Below are positions 16,728 through 25,294 of a DNA stretch of 64,000 nucleotides, piece by piece. The stretch is taken from positions 62,001 through 126,000 of the forward strand of contig NZ_BIMC01000001.1 in NCBI RefSeq assembly GCF_004000885.1, given 5' to 3'. Below the pieces are notes generated by a model. That model ran no database searches. It had not been told where the DNA came from and saw only the letters and a program-made list of their open reading frames with translations. Position 1 is the stretch's first letter. The number at the start of each line of letters is the position of its first letter. This DNA comes from Paenibacillus glucanolyticus NBRC 15330 (GTDB lineage: Bacteria; Bacillota; Bacilli; Paenibacillales; Paenibacillaceae). Made by a program: the position numbers and the translations under genes.

Positions 16728-18410
16728 ATGATTCGACTATTCAGCACGCACCAGATTCGTAAGAGCACGGAACTTGAGGGACTTTGGGATTTCACGCCTG
16801 CTGCTCATATGGGGGAAAAGGTAGGAGCGTATCGATATCGATTACCGGTACCGGGCTGTTGGGAGATGCATCCCGAGTTTGGTAACTACCGGGGGATTGG
16901 CGTCTATAGGCAGAAGGTAACCCTTCATCAACGAAGTAATCTCCGCTTGGAATTCAAAGGCGTTAGCCATACGGCTCATGTTTATTTCGATGGCGTAATG
17001 AAAGCCTGTCATTATAACGCATATACTGCTTTTGAGTGTGTCATCCCTCAGGTAGAAGCTGGTACTCATGATTTGGTGGTCTACGTTGATAATTCATTTC
17101 ATGAGGATTCCGCTCTCCATGTACCCAATGATTATTACACCTATGGAGGGATTATACGGCCGGTTGCCGTAGAGGAAATAAGCGATTTATACATTCAAAA
17201 TGTCATGTTTACACCCGTCAGGCAGGGTCTTGGTTGGCATGGTTCATGGAAAGCGGTCGTCCGAAACATGGGTCAGGTAGAGAGAATGGTATCGATCCGA
17301 GGGATACTTGCAGGAATAGACGCGGAGCTGGGCAGGTCCCTGGTGAAGTCGGGAGAAACTGTGGAGATTTCTTCGTGGGTGGCATATCCGGATGTGAAGG
17401 AATGGTCATTGGAAAATCCCAACCTCTATGCACTGACAGCCATCCTTACGACAGAGGAAGGCTACGATTGCGATGATTGGCTGGATCGCGTAGGTTTCCG
17501 GACGATTACGACGGATAACGGAAAAATCCAGTTGAACGGCAAGGATGTCGTTCTTCAAGGAGTCAATCGGCATGAGGATCATCCCATGGCCGGATCAGCG
17601 CTTCCTCTTCATCTGATGGTGAGAGACTTGGAACTTATCACGGATCTGGGATGTAACGCCGTTCGGACGAGCCATTATCCCTACGATGAGCGTTTTCTCG
17701 ATTTATGTGATGAACGCGGTATTGCGGTGTGGGAAGAGAATCATGCCAGAGGCTTGAGTCTGGAGCAAATGCTGAATCCGAATTTTGGCTGGCAGAGCGA
17801 GCAGGTGACACGTGAAATGGTGCAGCAGCATTATAACCATCCGTCCATTCTTATATGGGCCATTCTTAATGAATGTGCAAGTCATACCGAAGAGGGGAGA
17901 GCCCATTATGAGAAACAGCTGACGATCATCGGCGAGCTTGATCCAAGCAGGCCCCGTTCCTTCGCTTCCCATCACAGGGATCAAGAGAAGTGTTTTGACT
18001 TGGCGGAGATTGTGTCTTTCAATCTTTACCCCGGTTGGTATACCGATGAGGATCCGGGAGAACTGGCGGATCAGGCAAGGCTTTGGGCAGATGCGTTAGG
18101 CGGAAAGGGGAAACCCATGATCATGAGCGAGTTCGGGGGGGACGGGTTTTACGGATTCCGCAGTCCGAATCGGGAGAAGGGCTCGGAGGAGAGGCAGGCC
18201 GATATTATCGACAGCAATTTAAGGGCTTACCTGGAACGGGATTATATATCCGGCATTTTCATATGGCAATTCAGCGATTGTCGTGTGACGGAAGGCCTTG
18301 GCTGGCTGCTGGCCCGTTCATGTACACGTAACAGTAAAGGCATTGTGGATGAATATCGACGTCCCAAGCTGGCCTATGAAACCGTTAAGCGATATTTTCG
18401 GGGACGATGA
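16728..18410 (+). CDS. Glycoside hydrolase family 2 (beta-glucuronidase-like)
   Basis: A 560-residue cytoplasmic glycosidase with the three GH2 parts: N-terminal jelly-roll sugar-binding domain (about 15-155), Ig-like domain (about 155-260) and TIM barrel. The GH2 blocks GVNRHEDHP and NAVRTSHYPYDERFLDLCDE are clear. The acid/base is Glu382 in ILNECASH and the nucleophile is Glu468 in MIMSEFGGDG. The length and motifs best fit the beta-glucuronidase/galacturonidase branch, not LacZ. An AGGAGG site precedes the ATG. Specific substrate is not resolved. Confidence 0.88.
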   Translation: MIRLFSTHQIRKSTELEGLWDFTPAAHMGEKVGAYRYRLPVPGCWEMHPEFGNYRGIGVYRQKVTLHQRSNLRLEFKGVSHTAHVYFDGVMKACHYNAYTAFECVIPQVEAGTHDLVVYVDNSFHEDSALHVPNDYYTYGGIIRPVAVEEISDLYIQNVMFTPVRQGLGWHGSWKAVVRNMGQVERMVSIRGILAGIDAELGRSLVKSGETVEISSWVAYPDVKEWSLENPNLYALTAILTTEEGYDCDDWLDRVGFRTITTDNGKIQLNGKDVVLQGVNRHEDHPMAGSALPLHLMVRDLELITDLGCNAVRTSHYPYDERFLDLCDERGIAVWEENHARGLSLEQMLNPNFGWQSEQVTREMVQQHYNHPSILIWAILNECASHTEEGRAHYEKQLTIIGELDPSRPRSFASHHRDQEKCFDLAEIVSFNLYPGWYTDEDPGELADQARLWADALGGKGKPMIMSEFGGDGFYGFRSPNREKGSEERQADIIDSNLRAYLERDYISGIFIWQFSDCRVTEGLGWLLARSCTRNSKGIVDEYRRPKLAYETVKRYFRGR

Positions 18411-18587
18411 TGTTAGGTGAAGCGGCACATTAAAGCGCAACTTCTACCGATGCTATAGGAAAACAGCCTGTCATGGATACGCCAGGGAAAATGCTCAGCA
18501 CGAGGGGGTTTGAAGGCGTTTGATTATATCGCGTGATGGCCGGGCTGATAGTCGAACATGCGTTGGATGCGGATTTCTATAAAAGAT

Positions 18588-18633
18588 TATGGCTGTCCCC
18601 CAAGATTGCTTCTAATTTTGGGGGACAGCCATT
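18588..18633. repeat. Long perfect inverted repeat in a gene-poor gap
   Basis: ATGGCTGTCCCCCAA and TTGGGGGACAGCCAT form a ~15-bp perfect stem with a loop of about 16 bases. No good T-run follows on the plus strand (ATTTGC), so it is a poor terminator there. It could be a terminator remnant or a trace of a mobile element. The rest of the 316-bp gap 18411-18726 shows no convincing gene. Confidence 0.6.
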
Positions 18634-18726
18634 TGCAGGAGTATACCAAAGCGCTCCTCTTACAGCGAGGAATCCCTCTCGTGCAGGCGCTGCAAGTCCC
18701 TCACTAATTCCCTATCGGTAAAACAT

Positions 18727-19185
18727 TTAAGCCAGCGCCAACATCTTTTCCCCGTAATTTGCATCTTCCAGCAGCGGTCGGCCAATGGCTATTAAATCCG
18801 CCATTTGATCTGCTAGAATGAAATTGGCGAGCGCTTGGGTACGGATATTGCCCACTGCAATGACGGGGATTTGTACATATTGTTTGATCATGGCAGCATA
18901 AGGGGTTTGGTAGCCTTCCGGCGTGGCTAACGGAGCAGTAGGGACTAGGCCGCCAGAGGATACATGCACCGCATCAAGCTTAGCTTCCAGGTAGGTCAAG
19001 GCTAGCGCAACCTCGGCAGGGGTCAAACCGCCATCGGAAAAATCGGAGGCGGATACCCGCAACTGCACCGGGTAGTCGATTCCCACTTCGGCACGGATGG
19101 CTCCCAGCACTTCTTGGATGAACCGAAGTCCTCGCCAATAGAGAAACAGGAATAAGATTTCATTCGGGGGATAAGAATAGTTCAC
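18727..19185 (-). pseudogene. 5'-truncated NADH:flavin oxidoreductase (old yellow enzyme) remnant
   Basis: The 152 encoded residues match only the C-terminal part of a YqjM/NamA-type old yellow enzyme: LRFIQEVLGAIRAEVG, the PVQLRVSASDF barrel strand, DAVHVSSGG, the PVIAVGNI strand and ADLIAIGRPLLEDANY near the flavin-phosphate site. A full enzyme has ~340 residues; the N-terminal half of the barrel with the substrate His pair is absent. The first ~12 residues (NYSYPPNEILFLFL) do not look like the family, so the break lies near 19140. It is almost certainly not a functional enzyme. Confidence 0.8.
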
Positions 19186-19234
19186 GATAGAACTAAGGTA
19201 GAACTACTTATGAACCTTGTGGAGGATATGAAGC

Positions 19235-19990
19235 ATGAGCAGATTAGCTGGAAAAGTAGCCGTCATTACGGGCGGAGCGGGTGGGATCGGCAAGATTACA
19301 GCCGAGAGATTCCTGAAAGAGGGAGCCAAGGTTGTCATCGTAGACCTCATGCAGGATGCCCTCGATAAGGCGAAGAGTGAGCTTGATGGTCATGGCGAGG
19401 TTATCGCCATTAAAGCGGATGTTACGAACGCTTCCGAGGTCGAGAGTTATGTGAAGAGGGCCATCGAGCACTTTGGCCGGATTGATGTATTCTTCAACAA
19501 TGCGGGCATTGAAGGGAAAGTGGCTCCACTTGTCGATCAGAAAGTAGAGGATTTCGATCAAGTCCTCAGCGTTAATGTTCGCGGCGTGTTTCTGGGGTTG
19601 AAATATGTGCTTCCACACCTGATCCAACAAGGCAGCGGCAGTGTAATCAATACTTCATCGGTTGCAGGACTTGACGGCAGCCCTGGCGTAGCTCCCTATA
19701 TCGCTTCCAAGCATGCGGTCGTCGGTTTGACCAAAACGGCGGCGATTGAGGTAGCGGGATCGAACGTACGGGTAAACTCGATTCATCCATCTCCGGTGAA
19801 TACCAGAATGATGCGTTCACTCGAAAGCGGCATGAAAGTGGATGAGCACACGCTTGCCAAAACCATTCCGCTCGGGCGTTACGGAGAAACCAGCGATATC
19901 GCAAATCTGGTTCTGTTCCTGGCATCTGACGAAAGCACCTTTATTACAGGTGCTCAATATCGGATTGATGGCGGTATGGGAGCTCTTTAA
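19235..19990 (+). CDS. Short-chain dehydrogenase/reductase
   Basis: A 251-residue NAD(P)-dependent SDR. Seen: the cofactor motif TGGAGGIGK (about 11-19), acidic residue in VVIVDLM favouring NAD, NNAG (about 89-92), the catalytic Ser in NTSSVAG and the YIASK active-site pair. It ends with the DGGMGAL pattern typical of classical SDRs. A GGAGG site lies at 19221-19225. Substrate unknown. It is similar in design, but not adjacent, to the SDR at 20922. Confidence 0.9.
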   Translation: MSRLAGKVAVITGGAGGIGKITAERFLKEGAKVVIVDLMQDALDKAKSELDGHGEVIAIKADVTNASEVESYVKRAIEHFGRIDVFFNNAGIEGKVAPLVDQKVEDFDQVLSVNVRGVFLGLKYVLPHLIQQGSGSVINTSSVAGLDGSPGVAPYIASKHAVVGLTKTAAIEVAGSNVRVNSIHPSPVNTRMMRSLESGMKVDEHTLAKTIPLGRYGETSDIANLVLFLASDESTFITGAQYRIDGGMGAL

Positions 19991-20013
19991 CTGGTTTGCA
20001 GGATCTAGCACGT

Positions 20014-20067
20014 TAAAAAACCATCCAATCGTTCGTTAAATCCCTGAACGGTAGATGGTTTTTTTCA
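20014..20067. terminator. Terminator between SDR and TetR genes
   Basis: AAAAAACCATC and GATGGTTTTTT are complementary arms with an inner partial hairpin (CGTTC/GAACG). T-runs exist on both strands, suiting the convergent genes. Confidence 0.82.
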
Positions 20068-20089
20068 GTGGCAGCCCTGCTCCAATATT

Positions 20090-20698
20090 TCACGGTTTAT
20101 CTGTGCGTTTGATTTGGGTTTTTACGCTTCTCGGACGCCAGTTGATCATAAGAATCAGCTGATCTCTCATGTGAGTGACCGGATATTGGAAGCCGCTCTC
20201 AATCCAGTGAGACACAAGGCCAATCAAGGCATGCATGTTGTAGATGACCAGAAGCTCATGGTTGAGCTCACCGCTGGGATAGTCCAGATCCTCCATGGCG
20301 ATATGCTTTAATGCCGAGAACATTTTATCCCGCACAAGCGGTAAAACATCGCTTTTGAACAGGGCGGTATACACATCTGCATTTAGATGGATATGATCGA
20401 ATATTTTCACTGCATTGGCGGGCAGCTCATCGATATGAAACACATCGACTTCACCGTAAGGAGCCCTGTAGGAAGCGACCAGTTCTTCCATTAGCGGGGT
20501 GAGAATATCATCCAGCAGAGCTTCTTTGTTGTCATAGTGGGTGTAGAAGGTTCCACGATTATAATTGGCCAGCTCAACAATCTCCGTGATGGAAATGCTG
20601 GAGAAGCTTTTCTGGGACAGCAGGGATAGCAGCGCTTGTTTCAATGCTTCTTTACTGCGGATGATCCGCCGATCCGTCATGTTTTTCGAGGTTTGCAT
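20090..20698 (-). CDS. TetR/AcrR-family transcriptional regulator
   Basis: A 202-residue repressor. The N-terminal helix-turn-helix is typical (ALKQALLSLLSQKSFSSISI, then ITEIVELANYNRGTFYTHYD); the rest is a helical ligand and dimerisation domain. AAAGGAG precedes the ATG at 20698. It is divergent from the SDR gene at 20922, its most likely target; a palindrome GACATATGTC lies between them just after a candidate -10 box. Confidence 0.9.
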   Translation of the reverse strand: MQTSKNMTDRRIIRSKEALKQALLSLLSQKSFSSISITEIVELANYNRGTFYTHYDNKEALLDDILTPLMEELVASYRAPYGEVDVFHIDELPANAVKIFDHIHLNADVYTALFKSDVLPLVRDKMFSALKHIAMEDLDYPSGELNHELLVIYNMHALIGLVSHWIESGFQYPVTHMRDQLILMINWRPRSVKTQIKRTDKP

Positions 20699-20803
20699 AG
20701 ATTCGACTCCTTTCGGTTAAATATAAAACGAATTTAAATATATAAAAAATAAACAATTCCGTTCTTTTTGTTCATTATCGCACAGTTTCGCTTTTTTTAA
20801 TGA

Positions 20804-20848
20804 TTGTGAGTTATATCATACTATAGTTATACTAGAATTGACATATGT
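20804..20848 (+). promoter_or_regulatory. Candidate promoter and TetR operator upstream of the second SDR
   Basis: TTGTGA (20804-20809) and TATACT (20828-20833) are 18 bp apart. The perfect 10-bp palindrome GACATATGTC (20839-20848) lies where transcription should start, so a bound TetR-type repressor would block it. The palindrome is short, so this is tentative. Confidence 0.4.
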
Positions 20849-20921
20849 CGTATATTGAACAGTTGTTGAATGATGTTCGTCATTTCCATCGATTTCACAA
20901 CCACTAATGGAGGTATGAAAC

Positions 20922-21680
20922 ATGAGATTATCTGGTAAAGTTGCGATTGTTACAGGTGCTGCTTCCGGCATGGGAAAAGCAATAGCTGAACTGTTTGCTG
21001 CCGAAGGGGCAAAGGTTGTTGTGTCTGACCTCCGTCTGGAAACGGCACAAGTTGTTGTTGACGGCATTGTAGCCAAGGGAGGCACAGCTCTTGCTCAGGC
21101 AGCAAATGTTGCCAAGGAGGAAGAGGTACAGCAATTGGTTGACGCTACCGTGAATGAATATGGAACACTGGATATCTTGATCAACAATGCGGGAATTATG
21201 GACAACTTTGTTCCGGCCGCGGATGTGACCGATGAATTGTGGGACCGCGTATTTGCCATCAATACAACCGGACCGATGAGAACCATCCGAAAATCGTTGC
21301 CGATTTTCCTGGAGAAGAATAGCGGAGTTATCGTGAACATCGCATCGGCTGGCGGACTTATGGGTTCCAGAGCCGGTGCAGCCTATACAGCCGCTAAACA
21401 TGCTGTTGTCGGCTTGACCAAGAATGTTGGATTCCAGTACGCCACGAAGGGCATTCGCTGTAACGCGGTTGCTCCAGGCGGGGTTAGCACGAATATCAAC
21501 ACAACCATCAACGATCCGAATCCGTTCGGCATGGAAAGAGCAATGGCCGGTATGAACTTGAATCCCCGGGCAGGCGAACCGGAAGAGATTGCAAAAGTTG
21601 TATTGTTCCTCGCATCGGATGAAGCCAGCTTTGTAAATGGTACTGTCGTGACCGCCGACGCAGGCTGGACAGCCTATTAA
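20922..21680 (+). CDS. Short-chain dehydrogenase/reductase (TetR-linked)
   Basis: A 252-residue classical SDR. It has TGAASGMGK (about 11-19), the acidic VVSDLR after the second strand, NNAG, the catalytic serine in NIASAGG and YTAAK. GGAGG sits 7 bp before the ATG. It is probably repressed by the divergent TetR protein, which suggests a role in handling a reactive or toxic carbonyl compound (inference). A strong terminator follows. Confidence 0.9.
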   Translation: MRLSGKVAIVTGAASGMGKAIAELFAAEGAKVVVSDLRLETAQVVVDGIVAKGGTALAQAANVAKEEEVQQLVDATVNEYGTLDILINNAGIMDNFVPAADVTDELWDRVFAINTTGPMRTIRKSLPIFLEKNSGVIVNIASAGGLMGSRAGAAYTAAKHAVVGLTKNVGFQYATKGIRCNAVAPGGVSTNINTTINDPNPFGMERAMAGMNLNPRAGEPEEIAKVVLFLASDEASFVNGTVVTADAGWTAY

Positions 21681-21698
21681 TAAATTATTGTTCCCCAC

Positions 21699-21743
21699 GG
21701 GCTTTCTAAAGGATAACTCCTTTAGGGAGCCCTGTTTATTTTT
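21699..21743 (+). terminator. Terminator after the second SDR gene
   Basis: GGGCTTTCTAAAGGA and TCCTTTAGGGAGCCC form a long stem, followed by a T-rich tract. Confidence 0.88.
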
Positions 21744-21880
21744 TATCCAATGCGACGGATGTAACTAAACTTATCATCGGATAAATAAACCGCTATTCTT
21801 CTACGCAACCTATTGATGAGTTCATGGCTGTACATGATGAAGATACATAGAGGATCCAAATAGAGAGGAGCAGGCGGACT

Positions 21881-23884
21881 ATGGAAATATTTCTGATGGT
21901 GCTAACATTTCTGGTCCTGGTCGGCATTTCCAACATCATTCATCGTTTTCTGCCATTCATCCCCGTTCCGCTGATCCAGATTGCACTGGGTATCGTTGCC
22001 GCCTATATCCGCGGATTTCATCATGTTCCGTTAAATCCGGAATTGTTCATGGTGCTGTTTATCGCTCCGCTCTTGTTCAACGATGGTAAGCTTACACCGC
22101 GTGACGAGTTATGGAAGCTACGATCCTATATCCTGCTGCTTGCTCTTGGGCTTGTGTTTGCTACCGTCCTGATTGCGGGGCCTTTCATTCACTGGCTTAT
22201 TCCTGCCATACCGTTATCGGCAGCCTTTGCGCTGGCCGCGATACTTTCTCCTACCGACGCGGTTGCGGTGGGCTCCTTATCGGGAAGAGTCAAGCTGCCT
22301 GGGAAAATCATGCATTTGCTTGAAGGCGAAGCGCTTATGAATGATGCATCCGGACTTGTTGCGTTCAATTTTGCCATCGCAGCTACGGTAACGGGGTACT
22401 TCTCCTTAACCAATGCGATCGGAAGCTTCTTTGTCATTGCGGTTGGAGGAATCGTGGTTGGCGCTCTGTTAGGATTTCTTGTGATATGGTTCAGAATGCT
22501 GCTGCGTCGTCTTGGTATGGAGGACGTTACGCTGCATATGCTGATTATCATACTGACACCCTTCATCATTTACCTGATCGCAGAGGAATTCCATGTATCC
22601 GGAATCCTGGCTGTTGTTGCAGCGGGTGTCACCCATGCGGTGGAGAGGGATCGCATGCGATCGGCATCCATTAAGCTCCGCGTCGTATCGGACAGCACCT
22701 GGTCCGTCATTCTCTATACGCTAAACGGGTTGGTGTTTATCCTGCTGGGGCATGAAATTCCGGGAGTTATTAATCAGATATGGAGTGATCCGGCCTATAA
22801 CAACGGACAAGTGGTCGGCTACATTGTACTGATAACGGCGGTGCTGATCCTGCTGCGTTTCGGTTGGGTGTGGGCTTCAACGAACCGGCAGTTTAAAACT
22901 TCTCTGTTGACAGCCCTGTCGGGAGTTCGAGGTGCCTTGACATTGGCGGCGGCTTTCTCCATTCCCTTGACACTTGCGGATCACAGCCCTTTTCCAGAGC
23001 GGAGTTTAATGCTGTTTATCTGTGCGGGTGTCATTCTGTTAACTTTGATTATCGCCAGTGTTCTGCTGCCGCTGCTTACCCGTGAGAAGAATACCGAGAC
23101 GGTTTCAACAAAAGATCATGAGCGTGAAGCGCGGATGCATATGCTGCAAGCGGGTCTTCGGGCTGTGCGGGAAGAAATGACGGATGAGAACAAAGAGCAG
23201 GCCCTTCAGCTCATCTACGTATATACCAAGCGTCTTCAGCAATCTCAAATTTCGGATAAGGCCGACATGCGGGAGTTTTGGGAAGCTGCGATTGCGATTC
23301 GGCAGAAGGCGCTGGAAGCAGAACGTAACGTTGCGGAGGTTTGGCTTAAGGAAAAAAGAGTATCCCCTGACATAGCGGAGCTATTCCAATCTTCGCTCAA
23401 CAGGGTAGAAATGCTGCTTAGCAGCCGTTATAAGTTTAAACTTCTGTTGAAAGCATCATGGCGGCATCTGAGAGGTCTGCTGCAAAAACCGGAGCATAAA
23501 GAGGCCCCCATGTCTCCCGGTCATCCGGATTGGGAGATGTATAAAGATCTGAAGCTGGAGGCGATCCGCGCAGCGATACATGAGATCGAAGCCATGCAGC
23601 CTATAGAGAACCTGGAAATTGCCCATGCCGTTATCGCAGATTATCGCGCGATGGAGCATCACATCGAGAACGATCGAATATGGAGCCGAATGGAACCCGA
23701 GCTGAGCAGCGAGCGCAGAGAGCTTGAGCTGAAAGCAATTCAAGCGGAGCGTAACGAGATTCAGCGAATGTTTGAACAGGGAGAGGTGGATCGTGCGCTG
23801 GCAAACCATCTGAGGATGGATGTAAATTATCGCGAGGCGAACTTATTCGAGTCTCAAGAACTGGTTGAGAACGAGGGTCATTAA
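21881..23884 (+). CDS. Monovalent cation/proton antiporter, CPA1/NhaP type (NhaK/YvgP-like)
   Basis: A 667-residue integral membrane antiporter expected to expel Na+ (and perhaps K+ or Li+) in exchange for H+. The first ~400 residues hold about 12 hydrophobic segments; key CPA1 elements are ILSPTDAVAVGSL and the catalytic-pair region GEALMNDASGLVAF (about 148-163). The remaining ~265 residues are a hydrophilic, helix-rich cytoplasmic tail (many Glu, Arg and Lys), likely regulatory. Length and layout match Bacillus NhaK/YvgP. It is a single gene with a GGAG site upstream. Confidence 0.9.
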   Translation: MEIFLMVLTFLVLVGISNIIHRFLPFIPVPLIQIALGIVAAYIRGFHHVPLNPELFMVLFIAPLLFNDGKLTPRDELWKLRSYILLLALGLVFATVLIAGPFIHWLIPAIPLSAAFALAAILSPTDAVAVGSLSGRVKLPGKIMHLLEGEALMNDASGLVAFNFAIAATVTGYFSLTNAIGSFFVIAVGGIVVGALLGFLVIWFRMLLRRLGMEDVTLHMLIIILTPFIIYLIAEEFHVSGILAVVAAGVTHAVERDRMRSASIKLRVVSDSTWSVILYTLNGLVFILLGHEIPGVINQIWSDPAYNNGQVVGYIVLITAVLILLRFGWVWASTNRQFKTSLLTALSGVRGALTLAAAFSIPLTLADHSPFPERSLMLFICAGVILLTLIIASVLLPLLTREKNTETVSTKDHEREARMHMLQAGLRAVREEMTDENKEQALQLIYVYTKRLQQSQISDKADMREFWEAAIAIRQKALEAERNVAEVWLKEKRVSPDIAELFQSSLNRVEMLLSSRYKFKLLLKASWRHLRGLLQKPEHKEAPMSPGHPDWEMYKDLKLEAIRAAIHEIEAMQPIENLEIAHAVIADYRAMEHHIENDRIWSRMEPELSSERRELELKAIQAERNEIQRMFEQGEVDRALANHLRMDVNYREANLFESQELVENEGH

Positions 23885-24010
23885 GGGAGAGCCCTCGTTC
23901 TGCTTGATGGAGTGACAGGTTTACGTTACAATAATGAGAAGCATGGGGTCAGCATCTTTTGCTGCCCACTTGCCATCAGGAACAGCTAATTCTTAACGAG
24001 GGGGAGGAAC

Positions 24011-24469
24011 ATGAGCATCCATAAAGAAGCGGCCTCCAAGAAACCTGCAACGGCCTGCCCGTCCACCTTCAAAACATTCAGTCTCGCAGTACAAGCATTG
24101 GTAGCTCTCGAACGTCACTCCGGCAAATGCTCAAGCGGTGATATTGCTTCGTATTTGCACTTGGAATCCACCTTGATTCGTCGTATTCTGAAAACACTCG
24201 CCCATGCTGATATGATTGAGTCGCGTGAAGGCAGGGACGGCGGTTACCGCCTGAAGAAGAATGCCAGCGATATCACACTGGCTGAAGTATATTCGATACT
24301 CCAGGTTCATAACTCCATAAGCGACGGCATGCTGGATGCCACGACAGGGCATTGCTTTGCAGCGGAAATCAGGGAGTCCTTTGCCGGAATTTTATCCGAG
24401 ATTGAGGAAAGCACGCTGAAAATATTGGAATCCCGTACCATTGCCGACATGGTAGAACAGACGATATAA
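24011..24469 (+). CDS. Rrf2-family transcriptional regulator
   Basis: A 152-residue winged-helix regulator. The core SSGDIASYLHLESTLIRRIL and the wing SREGRDGGYRLKK are clear Rrf2 features. The three clustered cysteines of Fe-S Rrf2 proteins (IscR, NsrR) are missing; single Cys residues lie near 17, 40 and 117, so thiol redox sensing is possible but unproven. It lies 115 bp upstream of a nitroreductase gene in the same direction, and the gap holds a promoter overlapped by dyads that this protein probably binds. Confidence 0.9.
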   Translation: MSIHKEAASKKPATACPSTFKTFSLAVQALVALERHSGKCSSGDIASYLHLESTLIRRILKTLAHADMIESREGRDGGYRLKKNASDITLAEVYSILQVHNSISDGMLDATTGHCFAAEIRESFAGILSEIEESTLKILESRTIADMVEQTI

Positions 24470-24475
24470 AATGTG

Positions 24476-24505
24476 TTGACAACGAATTTATGTCTGCTAT
24501 ATACT
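24476..24505 (+). promoter_or_regulatory. Promoter of the nitroreductase gene
   Basis: TTGACA (24476-24481) and TATACT (24500-24505) are 18 bp apart, giving a strong sigma-A promoter located between the Rrf2 gene and the nitroreductase gene. Confidence 0.75.
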
Positions 24506-24559
24506 GTGCATTAAACAACACAGTTAACTCGCGATATAAACTGTGCAGAAAAATGCACA
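24503..24559. promoter_or_regulatory. Two dyads, probable Rrf2 operators
   Basis: ACTGTG-N10-CACAGT (24503-24524) begins inside the -10 box. TGTGCA-N6-TGCACA (24542-24559) follows and is flanked by A/T-rich GATATAAA-type sequence. Both share the half-site CTGTG or TGTGCA, as expected for a dimeric repressor binding twice. Confidence 0.65.
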
Positions 24560-24584
24560 ATATAAAATGTGGAGGGAATAAACC

Positions 24585-25220
24585 ATGTCTACTGTAACCA
24601 AACCTGATTTCCAAACTGTAATTCAGGAACGTCATTCTGTTCGTCAATACGATCCGTCGGTGAAAATTCCGAGAGAAGAGATGGAAGCGATTCTGAAGGA
24701 TGCTACATTGGCACCTTCTTCAAGCAACCTGCAGCCTTGGCGCTTTCTGGTGATTGATGATGCTGAGCTGTTGAAGAAGCTGCACCCGATTGCCAACAAT
24801 CAGGAGCATGTACTTCAAGCGTCCGCAGTCATTGCTGTTTTGGGAGACTTGAAATGGTATGAGAAGGGCGAGAAAATCTATTCAATGTCTGAAGAAGCAG
24901 GTTATATGACCGAAGAGGTGAAGCAGCGCTTTATCTATGCAGCGGAGAATATCTACGCCGGTATGGATAATGACGTGAAAGAAAGCATTATCGACGTGGA
25001 TGCGGGACTGATTTCCATGCAGCTAATGCTGAGTGCACGCTCCAGAGGGTATGACACCGTGCCGATGGGCGGATATAACAAAGTCAAATTTGTGGAAGAG
25101 TTCCATATTCCTTCCCACTACCGCAGTGTGATGTTGATTGCAATCGGAAAAGCAGCCGCTCCGGGACGGCAGACGGTAAGACTACCGCTCGAAGACGTTG
25201 CTTTCTGGAATGAAATATAA
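24585..25220 (+). CDS. Nitroreductase-family FMN oxidoreductase
   Basis: A 211-residue FMN-dependent NAD(P)H oxidoreductase. The N-terminal RHSVRQYDPSVKIPREEM and PSSSNLQPWRFLVID blocks bind FMN; GYDTVPMGGY and AIGKAAAPGR are also typical. No signal peptide. Related enzymes reduce nitro compounds, quinones or disulfide-stress products. Control by the upstream Rrf2 protein suggests a role in redox or electrophile stress (inference). Confidence 0.9.
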   Translation: MSTVTKPDFQTVIQERHSVRQYDPSVKIPREEMEAILKDATLAPSSSNLQPWRFLVIDDAELLKKLHPIANNQEHVLQASAVIAVLGDLKWYEKGEKIYSMSEEAGYMTEEVKQRFIYAAENIYAGMDNDVKESIIDVDAGLISMQLMLSARSRGYDTVPMGGYNKVKFVEEFHIPSHYRSVMLIAIGKAAAPGRQTVRLPLEDVAFWNEI

Positions 25221-25228
25221 ATCGTTAT

Positions 25229-25273
25229 ACAAAAAAGAAGGGGATCATCATGATGATCTCCTTCTTTTTTGTG
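25229..25273. terminator. Very stable bidirectional terminator
   Basis: The sequence ACAAAAAAGAAGG...CCTTCTTTTTTGT folds into a near-perfect stem with GATCATCATGATGATC at its tip. It separates convergent genes and carries T-runs on both strands. Confidence 0.9.
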
Positions 25274-25294
25274 TATGGCCTGAAAAGTGAAGAA

